Numbered from the stretch's first letter, positions 55,685 to 64,000 are shown. The stretch is DNA of 64,000 bases from Roseomonas gilardii subsp. gilardii (GCF_023078375.1 NZ_CP095554.1:1972501-2036500), one strand, 5' to 3'. Made by a program: numbers and translations. Notes: generated by a model not told the origin, from the sequence alone.

Positions 55685-57115
55685 TCAGCCCGGCTCCGGC
55701 CCGGCCCCGATGGGCATGGCGGCGGACATGATGGCGGGCAGGGCCGGCAGCGGCACCTGCCCCGGCGCGGCGGGGACGCTGGCGCCGGCGGCGCGGTATT
55801 CGTGCAGCTTGTTGCGCAGGGTGCGGATGGAGATGCCGAGGATCTCGGCGGCGCGCGTGCGGTTGCCGAGGCAATGGCCCAGCGTTTCCAGGATGAGGTC
55901 GCGCTCCACATCCTCCACCCGCCGCCCGACCAGGGCGACGATTCCGGGGGCCACGATCCCGGCGGGCGTGGGCGCGCGCGGCACCTGGGCCGCCTCTGCC
56001 TCCGGCGCGGATGGCAACGGCAGGTCCAGCTCGATCGCCGCGGGGCCGATCTCGTCGCCCTCCGCCAGCAGCACCGCGCGGTGCACGGCGTTCTCAAGCT
56101 CCCGCACATTGCCGGGCCAGGGATGGGACAGCAGCATCGCCCGTGCCTGAGGCGCGAAGGGGCGGTGCGGCAGCCCGTTGGCCTCGGCATAGCGGGCGGC
56201 GTAGTGCTCGGCGATCGGCAGGATGTCGCCGGGACGGTCGCGCAGGGCGGGCAGGCGCAGGCTCACCACCCGCAGGCGGAAGAGCAGGTCCTCGCGGAAG
56301 CGCCCAGCCCGCACCTCGGCGCCGAGATCGCGGTTGGTGGCGGCGAGGATGCGGACATCGACCTTCACCGGCGCCGTGCCGCCCAGCCGGTCCACCTCCC
56401 GTTCCTGCAGCACGCGCAGGATCTTGGCCTGCAGGCGGACGTCCATCTCGCCGATCTCGTCCAGCAGCAGCGTGCCGCCATCGGCCTGCTCGAACTTGCC
56501 GCGGCGCGCGGCGACGGCGCCGGAGAAGGCGCCCTTCTCATGGCCGAAGAGCTCGGATTCCAGCAGCGTCTCGGGCAGCGCGGCGCAGTTCAGCGCGACG
56601 AAGGGGCCGTTGGCACGGCGGGAATGGCGATGGATGTGGCGTGCCAGGACCTCCTTGCCCGTGCCGCTCTCCCCGGTGATCAGCACGCTGGCCTCGGCCC
56701 GCGCCACGGTCTCGGCGCGGGACAGCACGGCGGCCATGGCGGGGTCGCGATGCACCGGCGCGTGCTCCTCCCCGGCGGCGGCCCGCAGCATGGCGGCGAT
56801 CAGGTCGGGCTCGGCCGGCAGCGGCAGGAACTCCCGCGCCCCGGCGCGGATCGCCCGCACCGCCGCGGCGGCGTCCGAGGAGCGGCCGCAGGCCACCACG
56901 GGGCAGGCGATGCGCTCGGCCTCCAGCGCCTGCACCAGCCAGGCGACGTCGTGCAGCACGTCGCAGAGCACGAGGTCGCAGCCCTCCGCCCGGGCATGGG
57001 CGATGGCGGTGGAGACGCCGTCGGCCTGGGCCAGCCGCGCTCCGCCGGCCCGGGCGATACGCGCCGCCTGGCCGAGCTCGCCCTCCAGGCTGCCGACGAT
57101 GAGGAGGCGTGTCAT
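55685..57115 (-). CDS. flbD: sigma-54-dependent flagellar regulator FlbD
   Basis: Activates (or represses) late flagellar promoters through RNA polymerase with sigma-54. 476 residues: a degenerate receiver domain (1-115; acidic pocket and usual Lys missing, LLIVGSLEGEL and EFLPLP), AAA+ domain (about 130-360) with GESGTGKEVLARHIH, GAFSGA (Ser for the common Thr of GAFTGA), LLLDEIGEMDVRLQAKILRVLQ and WPGNVRELENAV, then a Fis-type helix-turn-helix (NRTRAAEILGISIRTLRNKLHEY). The position between fliN and flhA matches Caulobacter flbD. Confidence 0.93.
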   Translation of the reverse strand: MTRLLIVGSLEGELGQAARIARAGGARLAQADGVSTAIAHARAEGCDLVLCDVLHDVAWLVQALEAERIACPVVACGRSSDAAAAVRAIRAGAREFLPLPAEPDLIAAMLRAAAGEEHAPVHRDPAMAAVLSRAETVARAEASVLITGESGTGKEVLARHIHRHSRRANGPFVALNCAALPETLLESELFGHEKGAFSGAVAARRGKFEQADGGTLLLDEIGEMDVRLQAKILRVLQEREVDRLGGTAPVKVDVRILAATNRDLGAEVRAGRFREDLLFRLRVVSLRLPALRDRPGDILPIAEHYAARYAEANGLPHRPFAPQARAMLLSHPWPGNVRELENAVHRAVLLAEGDEIGPAAIELDLPLPSAPEAEAAQVPRAPTPAGIVAPGIVALVGRRVEDVERDLILETLGHCLGNRTRAAEILGISIRTLRNKLHEYRAAGASVPAAPGQVPLPALPAIMSAAMPIGAGPEPG

Positions 57116-57117
57116 CC

Positions 57118-57456
57118 TCAGCTCCGGTCCGTCTTGACGATCTCGGTCATGGTGACGCCGAGGCGGTTGTCGTCCACCATCACCACCTCGCCCCGCGCGA
57201 CGAGGCGGTTGTTGACATAGATGTCCACCGCTTCGCCGAGCTTGCGGTCGAGTTCCACCACGGCGCCGCGCCCGAGCTTGAGGAGCTGGCTCACCTGCAT
57301 CGTGGCATGGCCCAGCACGGCGCTGACCTGGACCGGGATGTCATAGACCGCACCCAGGCCCGGTGTGCCCGGACCAGGGGCCGCTGCACTGCGCTCCTGC
57401 GCCAGCGTGCCGGAAGGGGCACCCTGTGGGGCGAGGGGCTCGAACTGTCCGCTCAT
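57118..57456 (-). CDS. fliN: flagellar motor switch protein FliN
   Basis: C-ring protein controlling rotation direction and export. 112 residues: a Pro/Ala-rich N-terminal tail followed by the SpoA domain (YDIPVQVSAVLGHATMQVSQLLKLGRG, then VVELDRKLGEAVDIYVNNRLVARGEVVMVDDNRLGV). ATG at 57456 overlaps the fliH stop by four bases; flbD follows two bases after its stop. Confidence 0.95.
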   Translation of the reverse strand: MSGQFEPLAPQGAPSGTLAQERSAAAPGPGTPGLGAVYDIPVQVSAVLGHATMQVSQLLKLGRGAVVELDRKLGEAVDIYVNNRLVARGEVVMVDDNRLGVTMTEIVKTDRS

Positions 57457-58161
57457 GACGGGATTTCCTCATCGGTGAAGCCGAGCGAGGCCATCGCCTC
57501 GCGAATGGCGGCGCGACGCTCCGCCAGAACCAAAGCGAGGCCGCCGCCGCGCCAGGCGATCCGCGCATCGCCGGGCGGCAGGGCAGGATCGGCCTCGACC
57601 GGCAGGCCGGTGCCGTCCAGCCGCGCCTGGGCCTGTTCCAGCAGGCCCGGAGGCACCCGCAGCACCGCGCCGGCCGGCGCCTCGGCGACCGGACCCAGGA
57701 GTTGCAGCAGGCGCTCCAGCATGGCGGGTGCCTCCCGCGCCGCGGCCAGGGGCAGGGCGAGGTCGAGGCTCCGCAGCAGCAGCAGGGCGAAGGCTTCCGC
57801 CTGTTCCGTCGCCTCGTCCCGCATCCGCGCCAGAGCCTTGTCGATCCGTGACAGGGTGGCGGCCAGCAGCCCGTCCAGACCGGCCTCGCGCCGTGCCGCC
57901 TCCGCTTCCCGCCCGCGCCGCTCGCCTTCCGCCAGGCCCTCGGCGAAGCCCGCCTCGCGAGCGATCTCGATCAGCGCGGCGGTTTCCGCCTCGCGGTCCG
58001 GCACGGGATCGGGCGCCGGCACGGGGGCGCCGGAGAAGGAGGAGGTTCGGGCGGCGCATCCAGGTCGGGGAAGGACAGCGCCGGCTGGCCGGGGGCGTGG
58101 GCCGCGCCGGGCCGGGCGCGTGGCGGCCGAGCAGGAGGGGGAGGAACGTGTCGTCCCGCAT
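57453..58161 (-). pseudogene. fliH: flagellar assembly protein FliH, two frameshifts as read
   Basis: Regulator of the export ATPase FliI; the orthologue is called FlbE in Caulobacter. Repaired length 236 residues. [20 protein letters not shown] starts at the ATG at 58161, which forms TGATG with the fliG stop. Next comes GQPALSFPDLDAPPEPPPSPAPP in a second frame, then VPAPDPVPDREAETAALIEIAR and the rest in a third. One C (minus strand) is missing in each of two five-base runs (plus-strand G runs 58091-58095 and 58023-58027). The C-terminal two-thirds has the FliH/HrpE helix-rich pattern with LVLAERRAAIREAMASLG. Stop overlaps fliN. Confidence 0.82.
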
Positions 58162-59150
58162 CAGGCCACCATCGCGTCCTGGGTCTTGTTGATCTGGATC
58201 TGCCCTTGCGCGGCCAGATCCTTGGCGAGCGCGACCATCAGGGCCTGGGCCTCGTCCACATCGCGCAGCCGCACGGGGCCGAGTGCCGCCAGATCGTCCT
58301 TCAACATCTTGCCGGCGCGTTCGGACAGGTTGCTGAAGAAGAGGTTCTTCATCTCCTCGCTCGCCCCCTTGAGCGCGAGCGCGAGCTTGTCCTTCTCCAC
58401 CGTGCGCAGCAGCACCTGCACCGCCGGGCCGTCCAGGCGTTGCAGATCCTCGAAGGTGAACATCAGCGTGCGGATGCGCTCGGCACTCTCGCGGTTGCGC
58501 TCCTCCAGCGCCGCCATGATCCGCCCCTCCGCGGAACGGTCGAGGTTGTTGAAGATCTCCGCCATCGATTCATGCGCGTCGCGATGCGTGGAACGGGCGA
58601 GGTTGCTCATGAACTCCGCCTTCAGCGTCCGCTCCACGCCTTCCAGCGCTTCCTTCTGGATGGTCTCCATGCGCAGCATCCGCATGACGACCTCCATGGC
58701 GAAGCCTTCCGGCAGCAGCGACAGGACCCGTGCCGCGTGGTCGGGGCGGATCTTGCTCAGCACCACCGCCACGGTCTGCGGGTATTCGTTCTTGAGGAAG
58801 TTCGCGAGCAGGGCCTCGTTCACATTGCCCAGCTTCTCCCACATCGTGCGCCCCGCCGGGCCGCGGATCTCCTCCATGATCTGGGAGACGCGGTCGGGCG
58901 GCAGGGTGCGCAGCAGCATGCGCTCCGTCGCCTCGTAGCTGCCGGTCAGCGTGCCGGTGGAGCCCATGCTCTCGGCGAATTCGCGGCAGACCTCCTCGAC
59001 GGACTCGGCCTTCACCGTGCCGAGCCGCGCCATGGCCAGGGAAAGATCCCGGATCTCGTCCTTGTCGAGCCGGGCGAGCAACATGCCCGCCTTCTCCTCG
59101 CCCATCGCCAGCATCAGCGTGGCCGCCTTCTGCGGACCTGTCATGCTCAT
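58161..59150 (-). CDS. fliG: flagellar motor switch protein FliG
   Basis: Rotor protein that receives torque from the stator. 329 residues: [28 protein letters not shown] at the start, the middle domain with the EHPQ-like segment (here [14 protein letters not shown]), and the C-terminal torque helix region [36 protein letters not shown] at 59150, nine bases after the fliF stop, and an overlap with fliH downstream. Confidence 0.96.
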   Translation of the reverse strand: MSMTGPQKAATLMLAMGEEKAGMLLARLDKDEIRDLSLAMARLGTVKAESVEEVCREFAESMGSTGTLTGSYEATERMLLRTLPPDRVSQIMEEIRGPAGRTMWEKLGNVNEALLANFLKNEYPQTVAVVLSKIRPDHAARVLSLLPEGFAMEVVMRMLRMETIQKEALEGVERTLKAEFMSNLARSTHRDAHESMAEIFNNLDRSAEGRIMAALEERNRESAERIRTLMFTFEDLQRLDGPAVQVLLRTVEKDKLALALKGASEEMKNLFFSNLSERAGKMLKDDLAALGPVRLRDVDEAQALMVALAKDLAAQGQIQINKTQDAMVA

Positions 59151-59159
59151 CGGTCCTGC

Positions 59160-60815
59160 TCAGCCTTCCGCCTCGGCGGGCGCCAGCCAGCGCCGCACCA
59201 GGGCCATCGTTTCATCCGGATAGGCGTCCACCAGCTCCCCCAGTCGGCTGATGCTGGAGGCCCGGATCTGCCCATCCACCTGCGTCATGCTGATCATCGC
59301 CTCGCCATCCCCGCCCGCCGCGCCGGGCAAGGCGGGCCTGCCCTCCGGCGCATCCAGCGCCGCCGCCGCGGCACCCGTGGCGGACGCGGGGAGCGCGCCC
59401 CCGGCCGGGGGCAGGACGGTGATGCGGCGGACCAGGGGGCGTGCCACCAGCAGCAGCGCCAGCAGCACGATCAGGGCATAGACGCCGCTCTCGATCAGGC
59501 GCGCGGTGAGGGCCGGGGACAGGCTCAGGAAGCCGCTGCTGGTCTGCGCCATCTCGGCCTCTGGGGCGGCGAAGCGCATGGAGACCAGTTCCACCCGGTC
59601 GCCACGCCGCTCGTCAGCGCCGACCGCGCCGCGCACCAGGGCTGTCAGGCGCTGCAACTCCTCCGCCGTACGCTCGCGGAACTTCGGCGCCCCTTCGGGC
59701 TGCGGCTCGTACACGCCGTCCACCAGCACGGCGACGGACAGGCGCTTCAGCACGGGGCCTTCGCGCAGCGCGGAGCGGACCGTCTTGCCGATCTCGTAGT
59801 TGGTGGTCTCCTCGGAGCGGCTTTCCTGCGAGCGGTCGCCATTGCCGGCCGCGGCATCGGCGCCGGGGAGCTGGTTGGCGACGGAGACGCTGTTGTTCCC
59901 GCCCTCGCTGTTGCGGGACTGTTCCTGCGTGCTCTGGGTGGAGCGCGCCACCTGGTTGTCGGGGTCGTAGCGTTCCTCGGTGGTCTGCACGCGCTCGGAG
60001 TCGAGCTCCACCGTGGCCTCGGCGCGGACCTTGCCGGCGCCCAGCGTGCGCTCCAGCAGTTCCTCGACGCCCCGGGCGATGCGCAGCTCCTGCGCATGCC
60101 GCATCTCCTCCTGCGTGCTGGCGGCGCTGGGGCCGGTCAGGGCCTCCCCGCCCCGGGCCAGCAGTTCGCCACGGCTGTCGATGATGGAGATGGCGGAAAG
60201 CTTCAGCCCCGGCACGGCGGTGGCCACGAGGTGCAGCACCGCCTGCACCCCTTCCTTGTCCAGGCGCTGGGAGCCCAGCATGCTCAGCACCACGCTGGCC
60301 TGGGCCTCGTTGGTGCGGCGGGAGAAGGCCTCGCGCTGCGGCAGGACAAGGTGGACGCGGGCGTTGCGCACGCCGGACAGGCCGCGGATGGTCCGCGCCA
60401 GCTCGCCTTCCAGCGCGCGGACCCGGTTCATGTCCTGCTGGAAGGGGGTGGTGGTCAGGCTCTCGCCACGGTCGAAGATTTCCCAACCCACATTGCCGCC
60501 GACGGGCAGCCCTTCCCGCGCCAGGGCGAGGCGCAGCTTCGGCACCATCTCCTCCGGCACCATCACGCTGCTGCCCCCGGTGCCGAGCTGGTAGGGGATG
60601 CGCTGCTTGTCCAGCGACTGCACCACCGCCCCGGCATCGCGTGGGTCGAGATCAGCATAGAGCAGCGCCATCGGCGGGCTGCCGGCGCGCAGGGCCAGGA
60701 AGGCGATGCTTCCCAGCAGCAGCAGCGCGACACCTGCCAGGGCAGCCAGCCGCCGGGGGCCGAGGGCGCGGAACTGCGCCAGAGCCTGGCTCAGCACCCC
60801 GGCCTGTCCTTCCAT
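59160..60815 (-). CDS. fliF: flagellar MS-ring protein FliF
   Basis: Forms the membrane ring on which the basal body is built. 551 residues: first helix at about 22-44, ring-building motifs with LYADLDPRDAGAVVQSLDKQRIPYQ and NRVRALEGELARTIRGLSGVRNARVHLVLPQREAFSR, a low-complexity periplasmic loop, second helix at about 435-457 and a C-terminal FliG-binding tail ending RRWLAPAEAEG. ATG at 60815. First gene of the basal-body run; the 139-bp gap before it probably holds its promoter. Confidence 0.96.
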   Translation of the reverse strand: MEGQAGVLSQALAQFRALGPRRLAALAGVALLLLGSIAFLALRAGSPPMALLYADLDPRDAGAVVQSLDKQRIPYQLGTGGSSVMVPEEMVPKLRLALAREGLPVGGNVGWEIFDRGESLTTTPFQQDMNRVRALEGELARTIRGLSGVRNARVHLVLPQREAFSRRTNEAQASVVLSMLGSQRLDKEGVQAVLHLVATAVPGLKLSAISIIDSRGELLARGGEALTGPSAASTQEEMRHAQELRIARGVEELLERTLGAGKVRAEATVELDSERVQTTEERYDPDNQVARSTQSTQEQSRNSEGGNNSVSVANQLPGADAAAGNGDRSQESRSEETTNYEIGKTVRSALREGPVLKRLSVAVLVDGVYEPQPEGAPKFRERTAEELQRLTALVRGAVGADERRGDRVELVSMRFAAPEAEMAQTSSGFLSLSPALTARLIESGVYALIVLLALLLVARPLVRRITVLPPAGGALPASATGAAAAALDAPEGRPALPGAAGGDGEAMISMTQVDGQIRASSISRLGELVDAYPDETMALVRRWLAPAEAEG

Positions 60816-60954
60816 CCGTCCCGCAACCCGTGCATCGCCTGTCTCCGCTCCAGCCCTGGGCCAGCGGGGGCAAGTTTTGCCGGGCGCAGGTTAATGGGCG
60901 GTTTCCTGTGCGGCGCTGCGGGAGGAAATCGTGGCCACCGCCCGTGGCGGCGCG

Positions 60955-61605
60955 CTAGTTGGCGATGGAGCGGATGTCGTTGAAGTCGTAGGAGGCCTTT
61001 CCGGCCAGCAGGGTCATCGAGGTGCCGTCGCGCTCGACCGAGGTCGCGCGGGCGAGGACCGTGAAGCCGAGATCACTGGCGTTCCCGGCGGAGTCGGTGC
61101 CGGTGACCTTCAGCGTATAGGCACCGTCGGCGAGCTGGGCGCCGCCGCTGGTCTTGCCATTCCAGCTCCAGACCGTGCTGCCGCTGCCGAGCTTCACATC
61201 CTCCGCGTAGAGGGTGACGCCGCTGCTGTTCTGCACCGCCACATGCGCCGTCGTCACGGAACCCGCGGCGGGCAGCTTCGCCTGCGCCGTGCCGTCCTGC
61301 AACGCGATCTGGCTGCTTGCCACCTCGATCGTGCGGCCCAGCACCTGGGTCGCCGCGAGCTGCGAGGTCTGCTGCAGCGAGATCAGCGTCTCCAGGTTCT
61401 TGTTCATGGCGATCTGCTGCTCGACCGAGGAGAACTGCACGAGCTGCGAGGTCATCTCGTTGGTGTCCATCGGGTCGTCGGGCGACTGGTTCTTCAGCTG
61501 CGTCGTGAGCAGGGTGAGGAAGTTGGTGTAGTTCTCCGACAGCGCGGTGCTGGCGGAGGAGGAGACCGAACTGCTGGCCGAGCTGGTGCCGCTGACCGTC
61601 GTCAT
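60955..61605 (-). CDS. flgD: flagellar hook capping protein FlgD
   Basis: Scaffold cap for hook polymerisation. 216 residues: Ser-rich start, then NFLTLLTTQLKNQSPDDPMDTNEMTSQLVQFSSVEQQ, the FlgD signature, and a C-terminal Ig/FnIII-like domain (VWSWNGKTSGGAQLADGAYTLKVTG). ATG at 61605, 14 bp after fliK. Its pairing with fliK and the divergent flgE makes a hook module. Confidence 0.95.
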   Translation of the reverse strand: MTTVSGTSSASSSVSSSASTALSENYTNFLTLLTTQLKNQSPDDPMDTNEMTSQLVQFSSVEQQIAMNKNLETLISLQQTSQLAATQVLGRTIEVASSQIALQDGTAQAKLPAAGSVTTAHVAVQNSSGVTLYAEDVKLGSGSTVWSWNGKTSGGAQLADGAYTLKVTGTDSAGNASDLGFTVLARATSVERDGTSMTLLAGKASYDFNDIRSIAN

Positions 61606-61619
61606 GGGGCTGTTCCTTA

Positions 61620-63104
61620 TCAGATGGCGATGTCGAGGAGGCCATGGGCGGCGAGCCGTGCCGTGGCCGGCGTGTCGGTGCCGGTGGGTGTGGAGGCGAA
61701 GGCAGGCGCGGGCGGGCCGTCGCGGCGCGCGCTGCCGGAATCACCGCCGGACAGCGAGAAGCTCATGCTCAGACCCCCTTCCGGGGCGAGGCCCGCCTGC
61801 GACAGGGCGCGGTTCAGCTCCGCGCCGTCGCGTTGCAGGAGGGCCAGGGTTTCCGGCCGTTCCGCCTGCACATGGAGGCTGGCCTTCGCGCCGTCGCGTT
61901 CGAGGCGGATCTCCACGCGGCCGAGTTCCGCCGGCTCCAGCACCACCTCCACCCACCCCTGTGCCTCCGTGCCCAGGCCGAGGCCGACCACGACCGGCGC
62001 GACCTGGGCGGCGGGAGGCGGCGGGAGGCGGGGGGCGATGGCCTGGCTGGCAGGCTGCGGTGCCGATGAAGGTGGGGGAGTGGGCAGGGAAGAGATACCG
62101 GCCGTTTCCGGGCTGGGCGCTCCGCCGGGTATGGGCGATCCCGCATCCGTGCCGGTCTGAGGGATGGACAGGACCGTCGCGGCGGTCCGCACCGGGGGGC
62201 CGGAAAGGGATGGGGCCTTCTCGGTGCCGGGCGCGACGGGGTCGTCCCCTGGCTTTCCCCTGCCTTCCGGAACGGCTTCATCCCCGTTCGCGATACCCTC
62301 CACTTCCGCCCTGTCCCGACCTGCAAGGGCGGCCTCGCCCACCTGTGCCGGGCGCGCGGGGCTGGTGGCGGCGCACGATGCCGTGCCGGGACTCGTCCTG
62401 GCCGACCGGGATGGCACGGCCTCCGGTCCCGTCCCCGTGGCCCCCGTCCTGGCGGACATGGCGGAAGGGCCGATCCCGGCTGGGGCTGGCGAGATTCCGG
62501 CGGCGGATGGGGCGGTGGCAATGGGCGCCGCATCCTGGGCTTCGGCCCGGGGGCTCCCATCATGGGATGGGGCGGGTTTCTCCCCGGCCTCGGTGCTGGT
62601 GAGTGCGGCCTCCCGTCCGGGCCGGAAGATGGAAGGGAAATCGCCGGATGGCGGCGCGGATGCCTGTTCGGAAGCGGGCGCGAGAGCGTCATTCCCGTCC
62701 ATCGGCATCGCATGGCGGTCACGGCCTCCGGCAGGGCCGGTCCTGGCGCTGGTCGTGGCATTGCCGGGGGAGCCGCCGGCCGGCCCGGACGGGATGATGG
62801 CAGGTGTTGCTTCCGGCCGATCCGTGGTGGGCAAAAGGGCTTGGGACCCCTGTTCCGTCACGGGAGCAGCGATGTCCGGGCGGCCGACCGGCCCTGTGGC
62901 GGCGCCGGAAAGGGCTTGCGCCGCCTGGTCCGGAAGTGTCGGCGCCGGGAAGGCCGGCACCGGAGTGTCGCCCAGGATCGCGACCGGCGCCGTGACCGGA
63001 GCCGCCGGCGCCGTTGCCGCGCTGGCGGGTGTCCAGTCTCCCACGGGCACGTCGCCTGTTTCCTGGCCCGCGAGCCGGTCCAGGAGTGCCGCGAAGCCCG
63101 TCAT
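61620..63104 (-). CDS. fliK: flagellar hook-length control protein FliK
   Basis: Secreted ruler that stops hook growth and switches export specificity. 494 residues: long Pro/Ala/Gly-rich, low-complexity N-terminal part, then the conserved C-terminal Flg_hook domain with EVVLEPAELGRVEIRLERDG and LHVQAERPETLALLQRDGAEL. ATG at 63104 (MTGFAALLDRLAGQ); the open frame runs another 116 codons upstream through the divergent promoter region. A -24/-12-like element faces it at 63226-63240. Confidence 0.85.
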   Translation of the reverse strand: MTGFAALLDRLAGQETGDVPVGDWTPASAATAPAAPVTAPVAILGDTPVPAFPAPTLPDQAAQALSGAATGPVGRPDIAAPVTEQGSQALLPTTDRPEATPAIIPSGPAGGSPGNATTSARTGPAGGRDRHAMPMDGNDALAPASEQASAPPSGDFPSIFRPGREAALTSTEAGEKPAPSHDGSPRAEAQDAAPIATAPSAAGISPAPAGIGPSAMSARTGATGTGPEAVPSRSARTSPGTASCAATSPARPAQVGEAALAGRDRAEVEGIANGDEAVPEGRGKPGDDPVAPGTEKAPSLSGPPVRTAATVLSIPQTGTDAGSPIPGGAPSPETAGISSLPTPPPSSAPQPASQAIAPRLPPPPAAQVAPVVVGLGLGTEAQGWVEVVLEPAELGRVEIRLERDGAKASLHVQAERPETLALLQRDGAELNRALSQAGLAPEGGLSMSFSLSGGDSGSARRDGPPAPAFASTPTGTDTPATARLAAHGLLDIAI

Positions 63105-63225
63105 GTCCGTCGTACCGGCCTGGGCACGGGCCTCGCCACGATCGCCGGCGGCGGGATCTCTGGTCGTGACGGCAGGCAGGGCGCTGAGCACGGCGATACG
63201 GTCCTTCGGGTCCCGGCCACCTGAG

Positions 63226-63240
63226 GCAAGCGGCTTGCCA
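63226..63240 (-). promoter_or_regulatory. possible sigma-54 promoter for fliK-flgD
   Basis: On the minus strand TGGCAA-N5-TTGC, one mismatch from TGGCAC-N5-TTGC, with the key GG and GC ten bases apart. It overlaps the perfect palindrome GGCAAGC-G-GCTTGCC at 63225-63239, so it might instead be a regulator site for flgE. About 120 bp upstream of the fliK ATG. Confidence 0.45.
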
Positions 63241-63346
63241 GGTCTCCGGCGCGTGGAGGCGGCAGGAGATGCCGCGTGGCGGCCAGGAGCCCGGCAGGCT
63301 TTGCCGGGCAGGGGCAGGGATCGCCACGATCCGGGGCGGCCGCGCC

Positions 63347-63361
63347 TGGCACGCCCGTTGC
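63347..63361 (+). promoter_or_regulatory. sigma-54 promoter of flgE
   Basis: TGGCAC-GCCCG-TTGC is an exact -24/-12 consensus, ending 40 bp before the flgE ATG. Upstream inverted repeats at 63290-63308 (CCCGGCA-N5-TGCCGGG) and 63225-63239 are candidate FlbD-binding enhancers. Confidence 0.85.
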
Positions 63362-63401
63362 GGTGGGCGGCACGCAGTTCACCGCCAGGGGAAAGCGCCC
63401 G

Positions 63402-64000
63402 ATGTCGCTCTACGGATCCATGTTCACCGCCATCAGCGGGCTGAGCGCGCAATCCAGCGCGCTGAGCAACGTCGCCAACAACATCGCGAACAGCCAGACC
63501 ACCGGCTACAAGCGGGTGGATACGAGCTTCTCGGACTATGTGACGGCGACGAACGCATCGACCTCGTCGGGCGTGCCGATCACCTCCAGCACCGTGATCG
63601 CGAGCGGCAGCGCCACCAACGCCGTGCAGGGCTCGATCCAGCAGACGGGCAATGCGCTGGACCTCGCCGTCTCGGGGCAGGGCTTCTTCTCGGTCTCCTC
63701 CCCGGTCGGCGACAGCGCGGTCGGCAACATGAGCTTCGATCCGCGTTCCTTCTACACGCGGGCGGGCGATTTCAGCCTGAACCAGCAGGGCTATCTGGTG
63801 AACAGCCAGGGCTATTACCTGAATGGCTGGAGCGTGGACGACAGCGGTGCGGTGAACCGCACCGAGATCGCGCCGATCCGCGTGGATCAGGGCATCTTCG
63901 ACCCGGTGGCGACCAGCGGCATCTCCCTCTCCGCGAACCTGCCCAACGATGCCGCGACAGGCACGGCGGTGAGCTCCCAGCTCCCGGTCTATGACAAGCT
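63402..64000 (+). CDS. flgE: flagellar hook protein FlgE (partial, runs off the window)
   Basis: Subunit of the hook joining basal body and filament. The first 199 residues are present: MSLYGSMFTAISGLSAQSSA then LSNVANNIANSQTTGYKR, the axial-protein N-terminus, then AVSGQGFFSV and FYTRAGDFSLNQQGYLVNSQGYYLNGW, which separate hook protein from rod proteins. ATG at 63402 with AGGGGAAAG upstream. Driven by the sigma-54 promoter; divergent from fliK. Confidence 0.93.
   Translation, partial: MSLYGSMFTAISGLSAQSSALSNVANNIANSQTTGYKRVDTSFSDYVTATNASTSSGVPITSSTVIASGSATNAVQGSIQQTGNALDLAVSGQGFFSVSSPVGDSAVGNMSFDPRSFYTRAGDFSLNQQGYLVNSQGYYLNGWSVDDSGAVNRTEIAPIRVDQGIFDPVATSGISLSANLPNDAATGTAVSSQLPVYDK

Noticed and set aside
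53653-57220. Long plus-strand frames opposite flhA and flbD
   Set aside because: Shadows of conserved flagellar genes on the minus strand.
60860-60890. Sigma-54-like element upstream of fliF (GGCA then TTGC on the minus strand)
   Set aside because: GG and GC are eight bases apart instead of ten, so the spacing is wrong.
60885-60900. CtrA-like half-site TTAAC upstream of fliF
   Set aside because: Only one half is present; the second TTAA at the required spacing is missing.

Overview
This 64-kb window is very G+C-rich (about 70% by eye) bacterial chromosome. It fits an alphaproteobacterium, most likely a Roseomonas-like member of the Acetobacteraceae. The support is the Caulobacter-type flagellar cluster fliF-fliG-fliH-fliN-flbD-flhA, a sigma-54 promoter on the hook gene, an ArsR-methyltransferase fusion coupled to metH, and generally alphaproteobacterial proteins. 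The genus is inference. I see no rRNA or tRNA gene, CRISPR array, phage, plasmid origin or insertion sequence.

Layout. 0.3-10.5 kb: rpe, a heparinase-like gene, a GT4 glycosyltransferase, an ABC exporter pair, two tandem degenerate EAL-like proteins, hldE and a GT8 glycosyltransferase, mostly envelope polysaccharide. 11-17.8 kb: dGTPase, Tat-exported amidase, penicillin-binding protein 1A and release factor 2. 17.8-28.5 kb: nitroreductase, FUSC membrane protein, acetate symporter (yjcH-actP), ferredoxin-NADP reductase, two GNAT acetyltransferases, a phytase-like exoprotein behind a PhoB-like box, and an MFS exporter. 28.6-36 kb: methionine and cobalamin block (P-loop-less CobW-like protein, divergent operator, ArsR-methyltransferase, metH, cation diffusion facilitator, TonB, cob(I)alamin adenosyltransferase). 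36-42 kb: opgGH and a GGDEF-EAL protein. 43-46 kb: 7-deazaguanine genes queD, queE and a second queD, plus exoD. 46-52.6 kb: DUF1194, nitronate monooxygenase, phnW, a tiny DUF1289 gene, fhs, and a TPR-methyltransferase. 52.6-64 kb: flagellar genes, with fliK-flgD-fliF-fliG-fliH-fliN-flbD-flhA-flhF on the minus strand and flgE divergent, running off the end.

How it fits together. FlbD is a sigma-54 activator encoded inside the early flagellar operon. A consensus -24/-12 promoter lies in front of flgE and a weaker one faces fliK, which implies a Caulobacter-like early-to-late flagellar hierarchy. A near-perfect 22-bp palindrome sits between the ArsR-methyltransferase (coupled to metH) and a CobW-like fragment, suggesting SAH/SAM-responsive control of methionine synthesis. 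GTCAT repeats at exact 11-bp steps precede the phytase-like gene, suggesting phosphate-starvation control.

Quality warning. At least eleven single-base indels, mostly in runs of G or C, break otherwise intact conserved genes (hldE, arsR-methyltransferase, cation efflux, tonB, opgH, queD, exoD, fliH). A twelfth may alter the heparinase tail. In every case adding or removing the stated bases restores a full-length frame. I read these as assembly errors, not gene decay. They are labelled pseudogene, or CDS with a note, because that is what the sequence as given encodes.
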